A stretch of DNA of 64,000 nucleotides from Omphiscola glabra (GCA_964017045.1 OZ024798.1:28944347-29008346), one strand, 5' to 3'. Shown: positions 10,987 through 22,913, counted from the first letter of the stretch. Notes: generated by a model not told the origin, from the letters alone. Made by a program: numbers and translations.

Positions 10987-12665
10987 TTTAATTTAAATAC
11001 ACAGGTAATTATTAAAATGTGGAATTTTTAAAAACATCTATCTTTGTAAACGTCGAAATTTGTTTGTGTATTTTTGTTTCTATGTTGTTTGTTAGTATGG
11101 ATATACCGATATGGACTAAATGTTTACTTTTTTTAAAATTGATATGTAAAGCACTTTAAAAGGGAAGCCCCCCCTCTCCCTCCCACTTTTCCTTTACGAT
11201 AAAAGACTTCCTCCTCACAAGGCCCCAGAAAAAAAATGCTGCAGATGAAAGCCTCCCCACTCCCCCACCCCCACTCCCCCCACCCCCAATCCCCACACCC
11301 CCTTCACTCCCCACCCCCCACATTAAAAAAAAAATGAAGTGATTTTTGGCTGGGATTCAAAAGTTTTATGTTTTTCTTTTAAATTAAAGACAAAATTTTC
11401 AGTGAAAAATAAAAACCAATTATGGAAATATTTCAAAATGAATGAACTGAGCCCCGATTCTCTGTCCACTCGTCTTCTTATAATCCACAACACAATTCAT
11501 GCTGAAATAATCTCACTCGTGCCAGCCTACTCTCAAATAATCAGGGTAAGCCGCATAAAACTGCTACACATCGATGTAAACAAGTGACGACGAATTCGTC
11601 CCACTTCCGTTCACACAGAGAAATGCCTGTTTGATGTGACTTTAGTTTTTCTGAGTTCGGAAAAAAAAAAAAAATTAAAAAAAAAAAAAAAAAATTAAAA
11701 TGCAAACTGTAACATTTCTCGAATATTCAACATTATTTTAAACCCTCAAAATTTATCTTATCACTTGTGAATTTCAATAAGTTACATCTCTTTGTACAGG
11801 AAAAGGCTGGTGGTGAAATGTCCCGACGGCGTATCGGCGGCGGCGAATTGGCGTCGGCGAAATGGCGGCCACGAATCGTTGCGTCTCTTGTTTTTCCAAC
11901 ATTTTTCAGTCAAGCCGACACCCTGCCATTTGTTGTAACATCGCCGACGCTTTCAGTCAGTACAACTCAAGACTAATGCTTTTGTCATATGAGAACATAC
12001 GATCTCAATGGTCTGTCGCGCTTTTGTCATCCGTAGACATATGTGGATTTCACGTGTTCTTTTCCCGTTCCCCAACAGACAAGTGTCTGTTACGTGAGGA
12101 GCCATTATTTCATTGTCGTCACATCAAGAAATGTTCACACTAAAATTTCTATTTCACGTTTTTCTTCTGTAAGGCAAGGCCCTTGACAGACACCAAGAGA
12201 CATTTGTTGTCCGTATTGACCACAGGTGACGGGAAAAGTCTTGTTGATGTCCGTTGCGTACCGTTGTATGGTTTTGAAAACTTAATCTGTTTGAGCATCT
12301 GGCTCGTATAGTGAACATCACGTATAACAAAGGGCTGAAAACCAGTTTACACAGAACACGAACCAAAGCTGGTGATTTTAACAATATTCATTTTAATGTT
12401 ACTATTAACTTTCAATCAATATACAAATATATTCTTTAAACCCCTCCCCCCACCCCCCACACACACACAAAACAACTTTTATCAACTTACAGCACAAGTA
12501 AAAAGGTAAAATCCTCGAAAAATACAAATATTAATTTACAAACATACACATAAAGAGTACAATCTTGCACTTATATAACGTCTCACAAATGTGTAGGAAA
12601 TATAGGAAATATAGCAAAATTTCTCTGTCGGCTAGGAAAGATGCCGGCCTGTATGTAAAGATTTA
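10983..12665. other. Unassigned sequence, C-rich patch and A-rich runs
   Basis: No gene was recognised. A C-rich tract of repeated ccccac and cccacccc lies at about 11,250-11,325 (G-rich on the minus strand), and A runs at 11,660-11,696. Around 11,815-11,870 the sequence repeats ggcgaa/gtcggcg words. Short overlapping ORFs at 11,767-12,143 show no motif I know. Confidence 0.45.
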
Positions 12666-12843
12666 AATTAAATCAGATCCCTCTGTTAAAGATATTCTAA
12701 AAATGCGTCACCTGATGGTATTCTTTAGATCTAATAGAAAGTATTCGAACGTTAACAACCTTTCCCAATCAAGGGAGGGGTGGGTAAAAGAATTAGCACA
12801 GCACATTTAAGCGGTGACATCAATATCAAAACAAAAACAAGTG
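12666..12843 (+). repeat. Dispersed repeat, right copy of an inverted pair
   Basis: This matches the reverse complement of 10,728-10,915 over about 175 bp with many substitutions and small indels. It contains gcgtcacctgatgg, caacctttcccaatc and aggggtgggtaaaa. No target duplication could be assigned. Confidence 0.65.
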
Positions 12844-13576
12844 GTGGTGACTAAAATTAGGCATACACATGTGCCATAACAATGACACATTGAGGTTACA
12901 ACCTTATTATCTATAGCAGATGATGTTGATACTAATTGTAATAAGTCTCCTGTAAAACCTGCCATCAGTGCTTTATAATACAACATCCGCTTTTCCGCGT
13001 CTGTATGCCAGGGAAGATAATGTTACACATATCAAGTGAGTGGATCAGGCGGGTATTAGCATAACAGCCTCCAGACGTAACATGACATCCCAACGGATAG
13101 CCAAGCTTTGGCCATGATAAATGTCCGGTGAATCAACTGGGGTTGCGTTCAGACTGGGGCAATGATTCTCAATCAGATACAACAGACAAGACACTGTAAA
13201 ATACGAGTCCTACTCACCAAAGAAGCCGGTTCTATACTGTATATTAAAATCATGTTAAATTATACAGATGCATTAAAAAAAAAACGTTTCTGTGAATTTT
13301 AATTATAACATTACAAGCCATTTGGATATTTGGATATTATCATTATTTCTATACTGTCAATACATTATCAGGTGAAAATGCCCCCACCCACCCCCTAATT
13401 CAGCTGGCCTTTATCTCTGAAATCGTATTGCTTTTTGAGTGGCTCTCCCATCCTTTGCCTTTCAAGGGTACACACATTTAAGTTTGAATATATAAAAATA
13501 TAATATTTTATGAATTTTAAGATATATTTACATTAAAAAAAAAATAACATTAACAATTGACTTTAGTCTGATCTCT
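12844..13576. other. Unassigned sequence
   Basis: No array, element end or credible ORF was found. The stretch is A/T-rich with a short duplication tttggatat at about 13,320. Confidence 0.5.
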
Positions 13577-14150
13577 CTTAACCTGGGCTTCAATGCCACG
13601 GGTAGGTATAGTCTGGGCTTCAATGCCACGGGTAGGTATAGTCTGGGCTTCAATGCCACGGGCAGGTATAGTCTGGGCTTCAAGGCCACAGGTAGGTATA
13701 GTCTGGGCTTCAAGGTAACGGGTAGGTATAGTCTGGGCTTCAAGGTAACGGGTAGGTATAGTCTGGGCTTCAATGCCACGAGTAGGTATAGTCTGGGCTT
13801 CAATGCCACGGGTAGGTATAGTCTGGGCTTCAATGCCACGGGCAGGTATAGTCTGGGCTTCAAGGCCACAGGTAGGTATAGTCTGGGCTTCAAGGTAACG
13901 GGTAGGTATAGTCTGGGCTTCAATGCCACGGGTAGGTATAGTTTGGGCTTCAATGCCACGGGTAGGTATAGTCTGGGCTTCAAGGTCACGGTTAGGTATA
14001 GTCTGGGCTTCAAGGTCACGGGTAGGTATAGTCTGGGCTTAAATGTCACGAGTAGGTACAGTCTGTGCTTCAATGCCACTGGTAGGTATAGTCTGGGCTT
14101 CAATGTCACGAGTAGGTATAGTCTGTGCTTCAAGGCCACGGGTAGGTACA
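13577..14150. repeat. 30-bp minisatellite, about 19 copies
   Basis: The unit starts gggtaggtatagtctggg and continues cttcaatgccac. Variant units (ggcaggt, aaggccaca, aaggtaacg) recur at 180-bp spacing (for example about 13,661 and 13,841), so a six-unit higher-order pattern exists in the first half. The minus strand is open for 203 codons with the decapeptide LKPRLYLPVA. Confidence 0.97.
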
Positions 14151-14252
14151 GTTTAAGTTTACAAGACGATAAGAATTGGGTTTACTCTACTATTCAGAAT
14201 ATTATGCTGGTCGACTCAATATGGGGATACATGTGTGATATTCATTTGAAGA

Positions 14253-14350
14253 CATTCTTTTGGAAACCATTCTTTTGAAAACCATTCTTTTGGAAACCAT
14301 TCTTTTGGAAACCATTCTTTTGGAAACCATTCTTTTGGAAACCATTCTCT
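14253..14350. repeat. 15-bp minisatellite, about 6-7 copies
   Basis: The unit is cattcttttggaaac. It translates as FQKNG on the minus strand and ETILL on the plus strand; neither is a credible gene. Confidence 0.93.
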
Positions 14351-14706
14351 TTGGCTCGAGCAATTACTTTTATGGTATTCAAATTTATAAACAGCAAACT
14401 ACTCGACGGAATGATAGAAACAGGGAAGATAGTCAATTGAGTAGAACAAAAGTAATACATTTTTTTATTTAGATCCAGTGTGGTCAGTAGAGCTCACTGG
14501 GTAATAATCTTTTGTTAAACATAAACATTAAATTTTTTATTTTAGTCAACATCCTGAATAAGAACATAAAAAAAAATATATTTGAAGGACTGCATTTGTC
14601 ATGTTCGCTGAAGAAGGCACTAAGCCGAAACGTTAATTTCTTACTGTCCCGTCTTTTGATTCAAGCTTCAACAAACCTCGTTTCATTATTTCATTCATAA
14701 AAACAC

Positions 14707-14925
14707 AATTTAGTGCTACATATATCATACAGCTAGGTACAATATATGTCATAAAGGTTAGTACAATATACGTCATAAAGATTGGTACAGTATACATCCT
14801 ACATCTAGGTACAAAATATGCCATACAGCGAGGTACAATATATGTCATACAGCTAGGTACAATATACATCATATAGCTTGGCACAATATACGCCACACAG
14901 TTTGGTACAATATACATCATACGCG
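14707..14925. repeat. 24-bp minisatellite, about 9 copies
   Basis: Degenerate units contain ggtacaatata and gtcata followed by cagcta. The minus strand reads the octapeptide MMYIVPSC repeatedly; this is array translation only. Confidence 0.9.
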
Positions 14926-15007
14926 TTGGCAGGATTGATGCAACAACTGTTCTTCGTTCTAATCTCCCTCACAACAATTTTATCCATCTCTTGTGTTAAC
15001 AAAAACA

Positions 15008-15850
15008 AAGACCATCTCATGTTTTAACACAAACAAAGACCATCTCATGTCACTTAAGGACCATCTCATGTCACTTAAGACCATCTCATGTCACTTAAGG
15101 ACCATCTCATGTCACTTAAGGACCATCTCATGTCACTTAAGGACCATCTCATGTCATTTAAGGACCATCTCATGTCATTTAAGGACCATCTCATGTCACT
15201 TAAGGACCATCTCATGTCAATTAAGGACCATCTCATGTCACTTAAGGACCATCTCATGTCACTTAAGACCATCTCATGTCACTTAAGGACCATCTCATGT
15301 CACTTAAGGACCATCTCATGTCACTTAAGGACCATCTCATGTCAATTAAGGACCATCTCATGTCACTTAAGGACCATCTCATGTCACTTAAGACCATCTC
15401 ATGTCACTTAAGGACCATCTCATGTCACTTAAGGACCATCTCATGTCACTTAAGGACCATCTCATGTCAATTAAGGACCATCTCATGTCACTTAAGGACC
15501 ATCTCATGTCAATTAAGGACCATCTCATGTCACTTAAGGACCATCTCATGTCAATTAAGGACCATCTCATGTCAATTAAGGACCATCTCATGTCACTTAA
15601 GGACCATCTCATGTCACTTAAGGACCATCTCATGTCAATTAAGGACCATCTCATGTCAATTAAGGACCATCTCATGTCAATTAAGGACCATCTCATGTCA
15701 ATTAAGGACCATCTCATGTCAATTAAGGACCATCTCATGTCAATTAAGGACCATCTTATGTCAATTAAGGACCATCTCAGTCACTTAATGACCATCTCAT
15801 GTCGTTTAAGGACCATCTCATGTCAATTAAGGACCATCTCATGTCACTTA
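15008..15850. repeat. 21-bp minisatellite, about 40 copies
   Basis: The unit is accatctcatgtcacttaag plus g. Some units lack the g (20 bp), which shifts the reading frame and produces several overlapping ORFs with MSLKDHL or TISCHLR heptapeptides. A caatta variant becomes dominant toward the right (15,440-15,770). Confidence 0.98.
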
Positions 15851-16161
15851 TTCAATGAACATTTCAACAGAGTACTGCATCAGCCTATCGCAGTTTTAAT
15901 GCTTCTCCGGGTATCGCTGCGCATGCGTCATTTATTCATGAGGTCACAAGTCCCACAAACCTTCTCCCCAGCTATTTCCCCCCCCCCCCCCCATAGACCG
16001 AGATGGCTTAAGAGCTCTATTTACCAACCCAATTATCATAACGCGTCCATGGCTGTTGCTCTTAACAGAGGCGCTTTAACCCCCGAGGGGGGAAATTACA
16101 GGGCGTTCATCTTTGACGTTTTAGATTACTGGGTATCATTCATGCATGTCAAACACGCGAC

Positions 16162-16465
16162 CCGCCATCTTACAAACCGTGTCCCACTATCTTACAAACT
16201 ATGTCCCGCCATCTTACAAACTGTGGCCCGCTATCTTGCAAACTGTTACCTGCCATCTTACAAACTGTGACCTGCCATCTTGAAAAGTGTGACCTGTCAT
16301 CTTACAAACTGTGACCTGCCACATTACAAACTGTTACCTGTCATCTTACAAACTGTGACCTGCCATCTGACAAACTGTGACCTGCCATCTTAAAAACTGT
16401 GACCTGCCATCTTACAAACTGTGACCTGCCATCTTTAAAACTGTGATTTGCCACATTACATACAA
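16162..16465. repeat. 22-bp minisatellite, about 13-14 copies
   Basis: The unit is atcttacaaactgtgacctg plus cc. Copies at both ends are the most diverged (gtcccac, gtggcccg, gtgatttg). Confidence 0.95.
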
Positions 16466-17525
16466 ACTGTGGACCACGAACACCAACAAAGTTGCTTTCC
16501 ATTTATTGAAATTAAGACGCTAATTAAGAGTTTCTGGTCACATCTATCTCGCACTTTGTGGAAATGCCAACATGACTATTGTATTTCAAATTTGATACAG
16601 TAATTTTTGGCCTAGTTAGATCATTAGAGTTACCAGTGGTCAGTTGGGGAGGGACTGTAACCAAACTTAAACTTTGAGCCACCGGTCCCCCCGAGAAAAA
16701 CGGGACCCGAGGCAAACATCTTGGGTGCAAATCATCATGAGTTACCATCACGTGATTGCAATCAGTGGTCATGGTCAGAGGCCTCTACACTGTGGGGGAT
16801 AGTGACAAGTTGCTTCCATTCCGAGTTAGGGGAGGAATTGCAACCCCCCCCCCTCACCCCCACCGGCCGGGTTTTGAATTTATCCAGGTAACAAAATTAA
16901 TACTGGAAAATATAAAAATGCTTATTAAAATTTTAAAAAATTGGCCTCACTGGAGATTAAACTCTACTTCAAAAATTTGGAGATGACACAGTTTTGAACG
17001 CAAACCATTGCACCACTGTTCGAGAATCTGATTGTTTTATTTTAAGAATTTCAAATTGAAAAAAATAATGTAAGGTCTATTAAAAGTTCATTTTTTAAAT
17101 TAATTTCTAGATTCGATCGATATATTCATTTGCCGAAAAAATGTAAATAATTTTTGAGCTATTAGCTAGTGCAATAGCTTGTAAGTAATATTATTGAATA
17201 GTCAACAATGCTCTAACAATTGTTGTAACTTTACAAATTTTATTACTAATACTCACATATAGCTACCATGAAGAATTGGTTGATGTCCCCCAAAAAAAGT
17301 TGGGGGAGGGGTGGGGGGTGGGGAAGAAGTTTTGGTTTCCACCAATCAGGGGGATAGACACCCCTAGTTCAGGATTCATAGGTCACTATTAGATTAATTT
17401 TTTTTTGTAACCGATTCAAAAGACCAGGATAATATGTCGTCCATCCTACAAATCACAACATCATAGTCTTAATACCAACAACCAGCATCGGAGTAGAACA
17501 AGTTCCCCAAACAAATGGTGGCGTG
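16466..17525. other. Unassigned sequence
   Basis: No gene was recognised. There are C-rich (about 16,840) and G-rich (about 17,295-17,325) patches and long A/T-rich parts. The minus-strand ORF at 16,524-16,772 has no known motif. Confidence 0.45.
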
Positions 17526-17619
17526 CAGTGGTGAGCCTAGGGGATGGAAATGGAGCAACAGACAGGTGAACGATTTTGGGAATGCGCCCCGGGCGGCATT
17601 ATCTCAAGGTACGCCACTG
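17526..17619. mobile_element. Degraded relative of the cagtggcg MITE
   Basis: This begins cagtggtgagc and ends tacgccactg. Internally it has gcgccccgggcggc, echoing the gcgccccgggcgc block of the MITE at 42,405 and 47,973. It is shorter (94 bp), and the flanking 8 bp match at only half the positions, so it is an eroded or internally deleted copy if it is one. Confidence 0.4.
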
Positions 17620-17689
17620 GTGTCTCTAATGTTACGATTACGGTTGTATGTTAACTTCGCTAACCTTAAATGTCGTGATGACGACTTCA

Positions 17690-17812
17690 ATTCTGAAAGT
17701 GACCATCCGTCTGACGACTGCAACTCTGAAAGTGACCATCCGTCTAACGACTGCAACTCTGAAAGTGACCATCCGTCTGACGACTTCAACTCTGAAAGTG
17801 ACAATCCGTCTG
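17690..17812. repeat. 33-bp minisatellite, about 3.7 copies
   Basis: The unit contains tctgaaagtgaccatccgtc followed by tgacgactgcaac. Since 33 is a multiple of three, open frames pass through on both strands (SESDHPSDDCN on plus). There is no sign of a real coding gene outside the array. Confidence 0.93.
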
Positions 17813-18490
17813 ACCTCAGTGCGCCATATGTCGTCCTGCAATCAAAGTAATTTTTTACAAAACAAAGACATTGATTACCAGAGCAACATGTTGCTGACGA
17901 CCCGCCATATAATCCAATCAATACCCCCTCCCCGCCCATACCACCACCACACGTGTGGCTGTAACCAGAGGCTTGACTCCACGCATCGCTGACTTTCATC
18001 GTAATTCCCCTAATGACAGCCAGGGGCGGATTGGGACATAACTACCGTGTGTTATTATTACGGTGTCATTTCTTCTATATATTAAGGGCCCACGATCAAT
18101 GTATTGATCATTATGGCTCCTATGAATGTAGATGGGATTTGCAAAGTCTCTGTGCCTTGTGTTGATGAGGATATTTCACTGTTTACAAGAGTGACTGTGT
18201 GAGGGTATCATGCACTAGGGGTTGGAACTGCCACCATGTGTTATTATTACGGTGTCATTTTATATAGTGGTTGTAACTGTCACCGTGTGTCTTCACAGTG
18301 GACTTTATGATCAGGCTATAAAAATCGAATCACTAAAAGATATCAGCTAGCACAAAAGACATCTATAGAAGTGTCTAATTTAGCCTCAGATCCATGTTAT
18401 GTCAGTGACATCAAGCACTGTCACATGTTAACACGAGACATCATCATTAGTGATTCTGATGTCATTGCTGCGGAATGGACTCGAGATTGA
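17813..18490. other. Unassigned sequence
   Basis: The segment ccgtgtgttattattacggtgtcatt occurs at about 18,044 and in similar form at about 18,233, which shows a ~190-bp-spaced internal duplication. No gene was seen. Read on the minus strand, the MITE target at 18,471-18,491 plus 18,938-18,962 contains ggtggccgagcggtctaa, which resembles the A box of a leucine or serine tRNA. It may be a tRNA-derived SINE, but no B box was found. Confidence 0.4.
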
Positions 18491-18498
18491 GTTTAGAC

Positions 18499-18937
18499 CA
18501 GAGGTTCCCAAACTTTTTTGTCTCGTAGACCCCTTGCCATGTTTTTCGGTTTTAGGTAGACCCCCTGCTTACCTGATATTGATTTTTTGCAAATTCATTA
18601 ATACTTTACAAATACTTTAAATGTATTTTTGACAGGCGGTATAGTGCTACTCACTGTGAAAGATTTAAATTTATAACGGTAGTGAAGTGCATTGTGAATA
18701 ACTTTTTAAAAAACATGTTAAGTTTTATACATTTATTATTTAAATTTAAATTAAAAAATGCCAAAATAGAAGTCTTGACCTGCTTACATGAGATCCACTA
18801 TCGTCGACCCCAATTTTCATTTCATGGACCCCCATTTTCATTTCATGGACCCCCAATTTTTTTTTCTGCTGCCATACACCCTTTGCAAGTTGTCGTAGAC
18901 CACTGGGGGTCGATATAGACCACTTTGGGACTCACTG
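18499..18937. mobile_element. hAT-type MITE, 439 bp
   Basis: The ends are inverted: cagaggttcccaaac at the left, and the complement of the right end reads cagtgagtcccaaag. The flanks are an exact 8-bp direct duplication gtttagac (18,491-18,498 and 18,938-18,945). No coding capacity was found. The left border of the 4,555-bp duplication (18,711) falls inside it, so only its right part recurs, at 23,266-23,492 followed by gtttagac at 23,493-23,500. Confidence 0.85.
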
Positions 18938-19140
18938 GTTTAGACCGCTCGGCCACCCTGCACACATTCCCCTACAATTATATATATATATATACATTTT
19001 TGAGTTGTTGTTTTGTCTATATGTGACGTTGTTCTCAGAGGAATAGCAAGCCATAATTGAACAGTATTTCTTCATGTGTAAGAAACGCCACCATTACAGG
19101 CAGGGCTGAAAATGTTGCTAGATATCCATTTTGTGTTACG

Positions 19141-19222
19141 AGCCCACAGAGGAACGAACGCACACAGAGGAACGAGCGCACACAGAGGAACGAGCGCACA
19201 CAGAGGAACGAGCGCACAGAGG
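19141..19222. repeat. 18-bp minisatellite, about 4.5 copies
   Basis: The unit is cacagaggaacgagcgca. It recurs in the second duplication copy at 23,696-23,777. Six-frame ORFs through it (for example repeats of RSFLCV on minus) are array translations. Confidence 0.93.
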
Positions 19223-19447
19223 AGCGAGCTTTGCAACAAAGCAAAGGGTAGCAATGAAAGTATAATGATTCTGACAATACTTTTTATCTGGTGGTCCACT
19301 TCAGGAAAGGTGTCTAAATAACTCAATGGGATCCCGTCCGACCACCCCACCCTTTTTTTTTTAACAAACAAACAAACAACAACATCAACACTCCCCTCCC
19401 CCCCCCCCACACACACACACAATGATAATTAAGTATAATGATGTACG

Positions 19448-19721
19448 TTAACTAAATCTGTTCTGAAATAAGTAAAACAAAGTAAGGTTAAACCTGAAAA
19501 AGGAACGCCATTTAACAACGAACGTGTCTGCAGGAAGCCTTCGTCAGAATATAATTAAAATTAAAAAATAGCACTTAGCTTAGAATCCGATAATTTTATT
19601 CTGTTTTTTCCGTTGTTTGGTTCGCCGACGAAGGCTTCCTGCCGACACGTTCGTTGTTTTGTTGCGTTCCTTTTTTAGGTGAAATCTTACTTTGTTTTAC
19701 TCATTTCGTATTGTGCTAACT
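19448..19721. mobile_element. Foldback (long inverted repeat) element
   Basis: An arm of about 105 bp (19,448-19,553) is complementary to 19,626-19,721 with scattered mismatches, around a loop of about 70 bp. Shared blocks read in the arm direction include agtaaaacaaagtaag, aaaaaggaacgc, aacaacgaacgtgtc and gcaggaagccttcgtc. No coding sequence is present. The structure fits a foldback MITE or a transcript-forming hairpin. An identical copy lies at 24,003-24,276 in the duplication. Confidence 0.8.
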
Positions 19722-20002
19722 TGATTGCAGTCTCTTCCTTTATTATCCAACTAAATCTGTTACCATTTTGAATAATTAGAACAAAAATATGTCAAGCTTT
19801 TGAAAATAACACACCAAATTGGACTCTTATATCTGTGTTAGTTTTGGGACCGCTGAAAATTCAAACATTCTGACCTTGGACAATGATGGTATTTCAGATA
19901 TGTTAAGTCCAAGATTAGAATCATCAAGGCAAAATGCAAATAGAAATGATGCGAAATTTTAATAGGTGAACTTGTGTTTTGTGACTGCTTGAGCTCAACA
20001 TC

Positions 20003-20507
20003 CGCATTCTTTGTGTCAACATTCTTTATGTCAACATTCTTAATGTCCACATGCTTTATGACCACATTCTTATTGTACACATTCTTTATGTCAACATTCT
20101 TAATGTCCACATTCTTTATGTCCACATTCTTATTGTCCACATTCTTTATGTCCGCCTACTTCATGTCCACATTCTTTATGTTCACATTCTTTATGTCCAC
20201 ATTCTTTATGTCCACATTCTTTATGTCCACATACTATAGGTCCACATTCTTTATACACACATACATTAGGTCCACATTCTTATTGTCCACATACTATAGG
20301 TCTACATTCTTTATGTCCACATACTATAGGTCCATATTCTTTATGTCCACATACTATAGGTCGACATTCTTTATGTCCACATACTATAGGTCTACATTCT
20401 TTATGTCCACATACTATAGGTCCATATTCTTTATGTCCACATACTATAGGTCGACATTCTTTATGTCCACATACTATAGGTCCACATTCTTAATGTCCAC
20501 ATTATAA
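20003..20507. repeat. 15-bp minisatellite with 30-bp alternation
   Basis: The basic unit is attctttatgtccac. In the right half it alternates with atactataggtccac, making a 30-bp composite unit. The plus strand is open for 177 codons with STFFM and STYYR pentapeptides because 15 is a multiple of three. This is not a credible gene. The copy in the second block is at 24,558-25,062. Confidence 0.96.
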
Positions 20508-20588
20508 ATTCAAAGCTCACCGCACGTGAAAGAAAAGAATAAGACAAAAAATAAAGAAAAGAAATTCATTTACAAGAAAGATCTAGAG

Positions 20589-20725
20589 CACTGGTTCCCA
20601 AAACATGTGTCCCGACCCCAAACAGGTCTCTTTGCTTATATTAATTTAGGTCGCGGACCCCTTCGTATCTATAAAATGGGTTCGTAACTAAAAAAATGTC
20701 TGGGGATCTGTTTTCTGGGGTCATT
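20589..20725. mobile_element. hAT-like left end, remnant
   Basis: This starts cactggttcccaaaac, then gtgtcccgacccc and ggtcgcggacccc, in the style of hAT subterminal sequence. No matching right end was found, so the extent is a guess. It recurs at 25,144-25,280. Confidence 0.4.
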
Positions 20726-21069
20726 GTTATATATATATATATATATTAAAATTGTTCACATCTCAATGATAAAATCAATAAATATACATGACGACTCTGA
20801 AATAGTTATGGCATGATCCCTAGACTTTTCCAAACAATCACCATGTGTACATTGCTCATTTAGACTATCAATATCTCAAAGAGTATCCCGGACAGAGAGC
20901 GTCTAGTTTATGAGAGCCATACAACGAACCGCTACCATTGACATATTAGCAGCTACATTCAGGGTCGTGCAAAGGGATGGGGCGAAGGTGGTGGGCTGAA
21001 GCTCATTGACATCTAACAAACTCACCATTAGCTAAATATATTAAAAAAGAAGACCCACATCCCTAGCTA

Positions 21070-21494
21070 AATCTAACCAACCCATCGCCAGCTAAGTATA
21101 ACCAACCCATGGCCAGCTAAGTATAACCAACCCATGGCCAGCTAAGTATAACCAACCCATGGCCAGCTAAGTATAACCAACCCATGGCCAGCTAAGTATA
21201 ACCAACCCATGGCCAGCTAAGTATAACCAACCCATGGCCAGCTAAGTATAACCAACCCATGGCCAGCTAAGTATAACCAACCCATGGCCAGCTAAGTATA
21301 ACCAACCCATGGCCAGCTAAGTATAACCAACCCATGGCCAGCTAAGTATAACCAACCCATGGCCAGCTAAGTATAACCAACCCATGGCCAGCTAAGTATA
21401 ACCAACCCATGGCCTGCTAAGTATAACCAACCCATCGCCTGCTAAGTATAACCAACCCATGGCCTGCTAAGTATAACCAACCCATGGCCAGCTA
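21070..21494. repeat. 25-bp minisatellite, about 17 copies
   Basis: The unit is cagctaagtataaccaaccc plus atggc. Most units are identical, with a few cctgct or atcgcc variants near the right end. It recurs with the same copy number at 25,625-26,049. Confidence 0.98.
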
Positions 21495-22552
21495 AAGCTA
21501 AAAAAATCAAACACTAACTAAACCTAAAAAAAGAAAACATCGCTAACTAAATCTAACAAACCCGTCGCTGGCTAAATCTAACAGGCCCCACCCCTTAATC
21601 CCATTCATGCACCCACTAAAACACAATAGAAAACTAAAGCACACAAAAATGACTAGCTTAATGTGTTATACAAACTTCCTTAGTTAATAATATGTCATCA
21701 CAAAATACATCAGGTAACGGCCGGTGGATAAAACGCTTCTGTAAATTGTTGAAAAATATATTTGTTTTTTGAAAACCGTACGGGAAATAAATGGTGTAAA
21801 AGTGCGTGTTTTGCGAGTGTTGAAAACTTATTGATGTCTCAGGTGTGCATATACGATAGATTTCGTTCAACACAATGTGTACACGATGAAAATTGATAAC
21901 GCATATACCACATTTAAAAGTTTAAAAAAAAATATTTTTTTTTTAAAATGATGTTTCTATTTCATCTCAACGTTACTCGTGTTAATTCAAATTTAAAACA
22001 GGCGATAAAGTAATCTCAATAAATCGTCGAAAATTTAAATATAGAATGCTTAAGCGTCTAGAAATGCTCTGAGGGCCGCCCAGAACCAGCTAATATCGAA
22101 TTAACGTGGGCCCCAATAAAAAGGTTACAATATTTAATGTGTACGCCCATGACCAGGTCATATCGAATTGAATATATCCGCCTCTTAGACCACCAGCTGA
22201 AATGGACGAACAGCACGCCTGATGGCGTGACAATAACAGGACACCCTTCCCATTGAGACGCCCCCCGAGACGATAGCATCAGGTCATTTAGGACGATGCT
22301 ATCTTCCCTGTCTTCACCCTACATTAACGACGGATCTACGATACGATAAGTCACAAAGGACACACGTTTTATATAACAAAAAAAAACTTGTTTGTGGAAC
22401 TGCCTTGGACGGTTATGTCCTCACATAACACACAGTTGACGAAAGGCCTGGGCGAGTTAACGTTGTCTCAAAAAAAGACTTTTAAAATCCCAATACACGA
22501 CTGCAACCCTTCTCCCAAAATGTTCATTTTATTGGTTAATTAACTCCTTGAC
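21495..22552. other. Unassigned unique part of the duplicated block
   Basis: Short minus-strand ORFs (71 and 73 codons) have no recognisable motifs. A/T-rich runs lie at about 21,925-21,945. The same sequence is at 26,050-27,107. Confidence 0.45.
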
Positions 22553-22660
22553 TCCACGAATCAGATGAATTGCATGCGTCAGATGAAGTACATGAATCAG
22601 ATGATGTACATTGATCAGATGAAGCACACGAATCAGATGAAGAGCATGAATCCGACGAAG
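22553..22660. repeat. 18-bp minisatellite, about 6 copies
   Basis: Units resemble gaatcagatgaagtacat. The minus strand reads hexapeptides such as HLIRVL. The second copy is at 27,108-27,215. Confidence 0.9.
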
Positions 22661-22849
22661 TAGTCCTGTTTTTCCTAGTGCATAGGACAGTGGTGTGTCA
22701 AGATAGGTCAGTGTGAATTCTGACTGACAGTAATTCATATGTCAGACTCTAAATGTGTATGATATGAGAGCCAGCTGCCCCATATAAGATCTTGGGTGCA
22801 TAATATATGAGCCAGAGATCTTTATATTAGAAACAGGACCGCTGGTATA

Positions 22850-22913
22850 CGAGGCACGATGCCTAACAATCGATGCCTAACATTCGATGCCTAACATTCG
22901 AGGCAGAGTACCT
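22850..22913. repeat. Short ~15-bp repeat of cgatgcctaacatt
   Basis: Four to five degenerate units combine cgaggca or cgatgcc with taacattcga. Related gaggca words continue to about 22,965. The duplicate is at 27,405-27,468. Confidence 0.7.

Noticed and set aside
13528..14139. Minus-strand 203-codon ORF LKPRLYLPVA
   Set aside because: This is translation of the 30-bp array; it has no non-repeat domain beyond a short tail.
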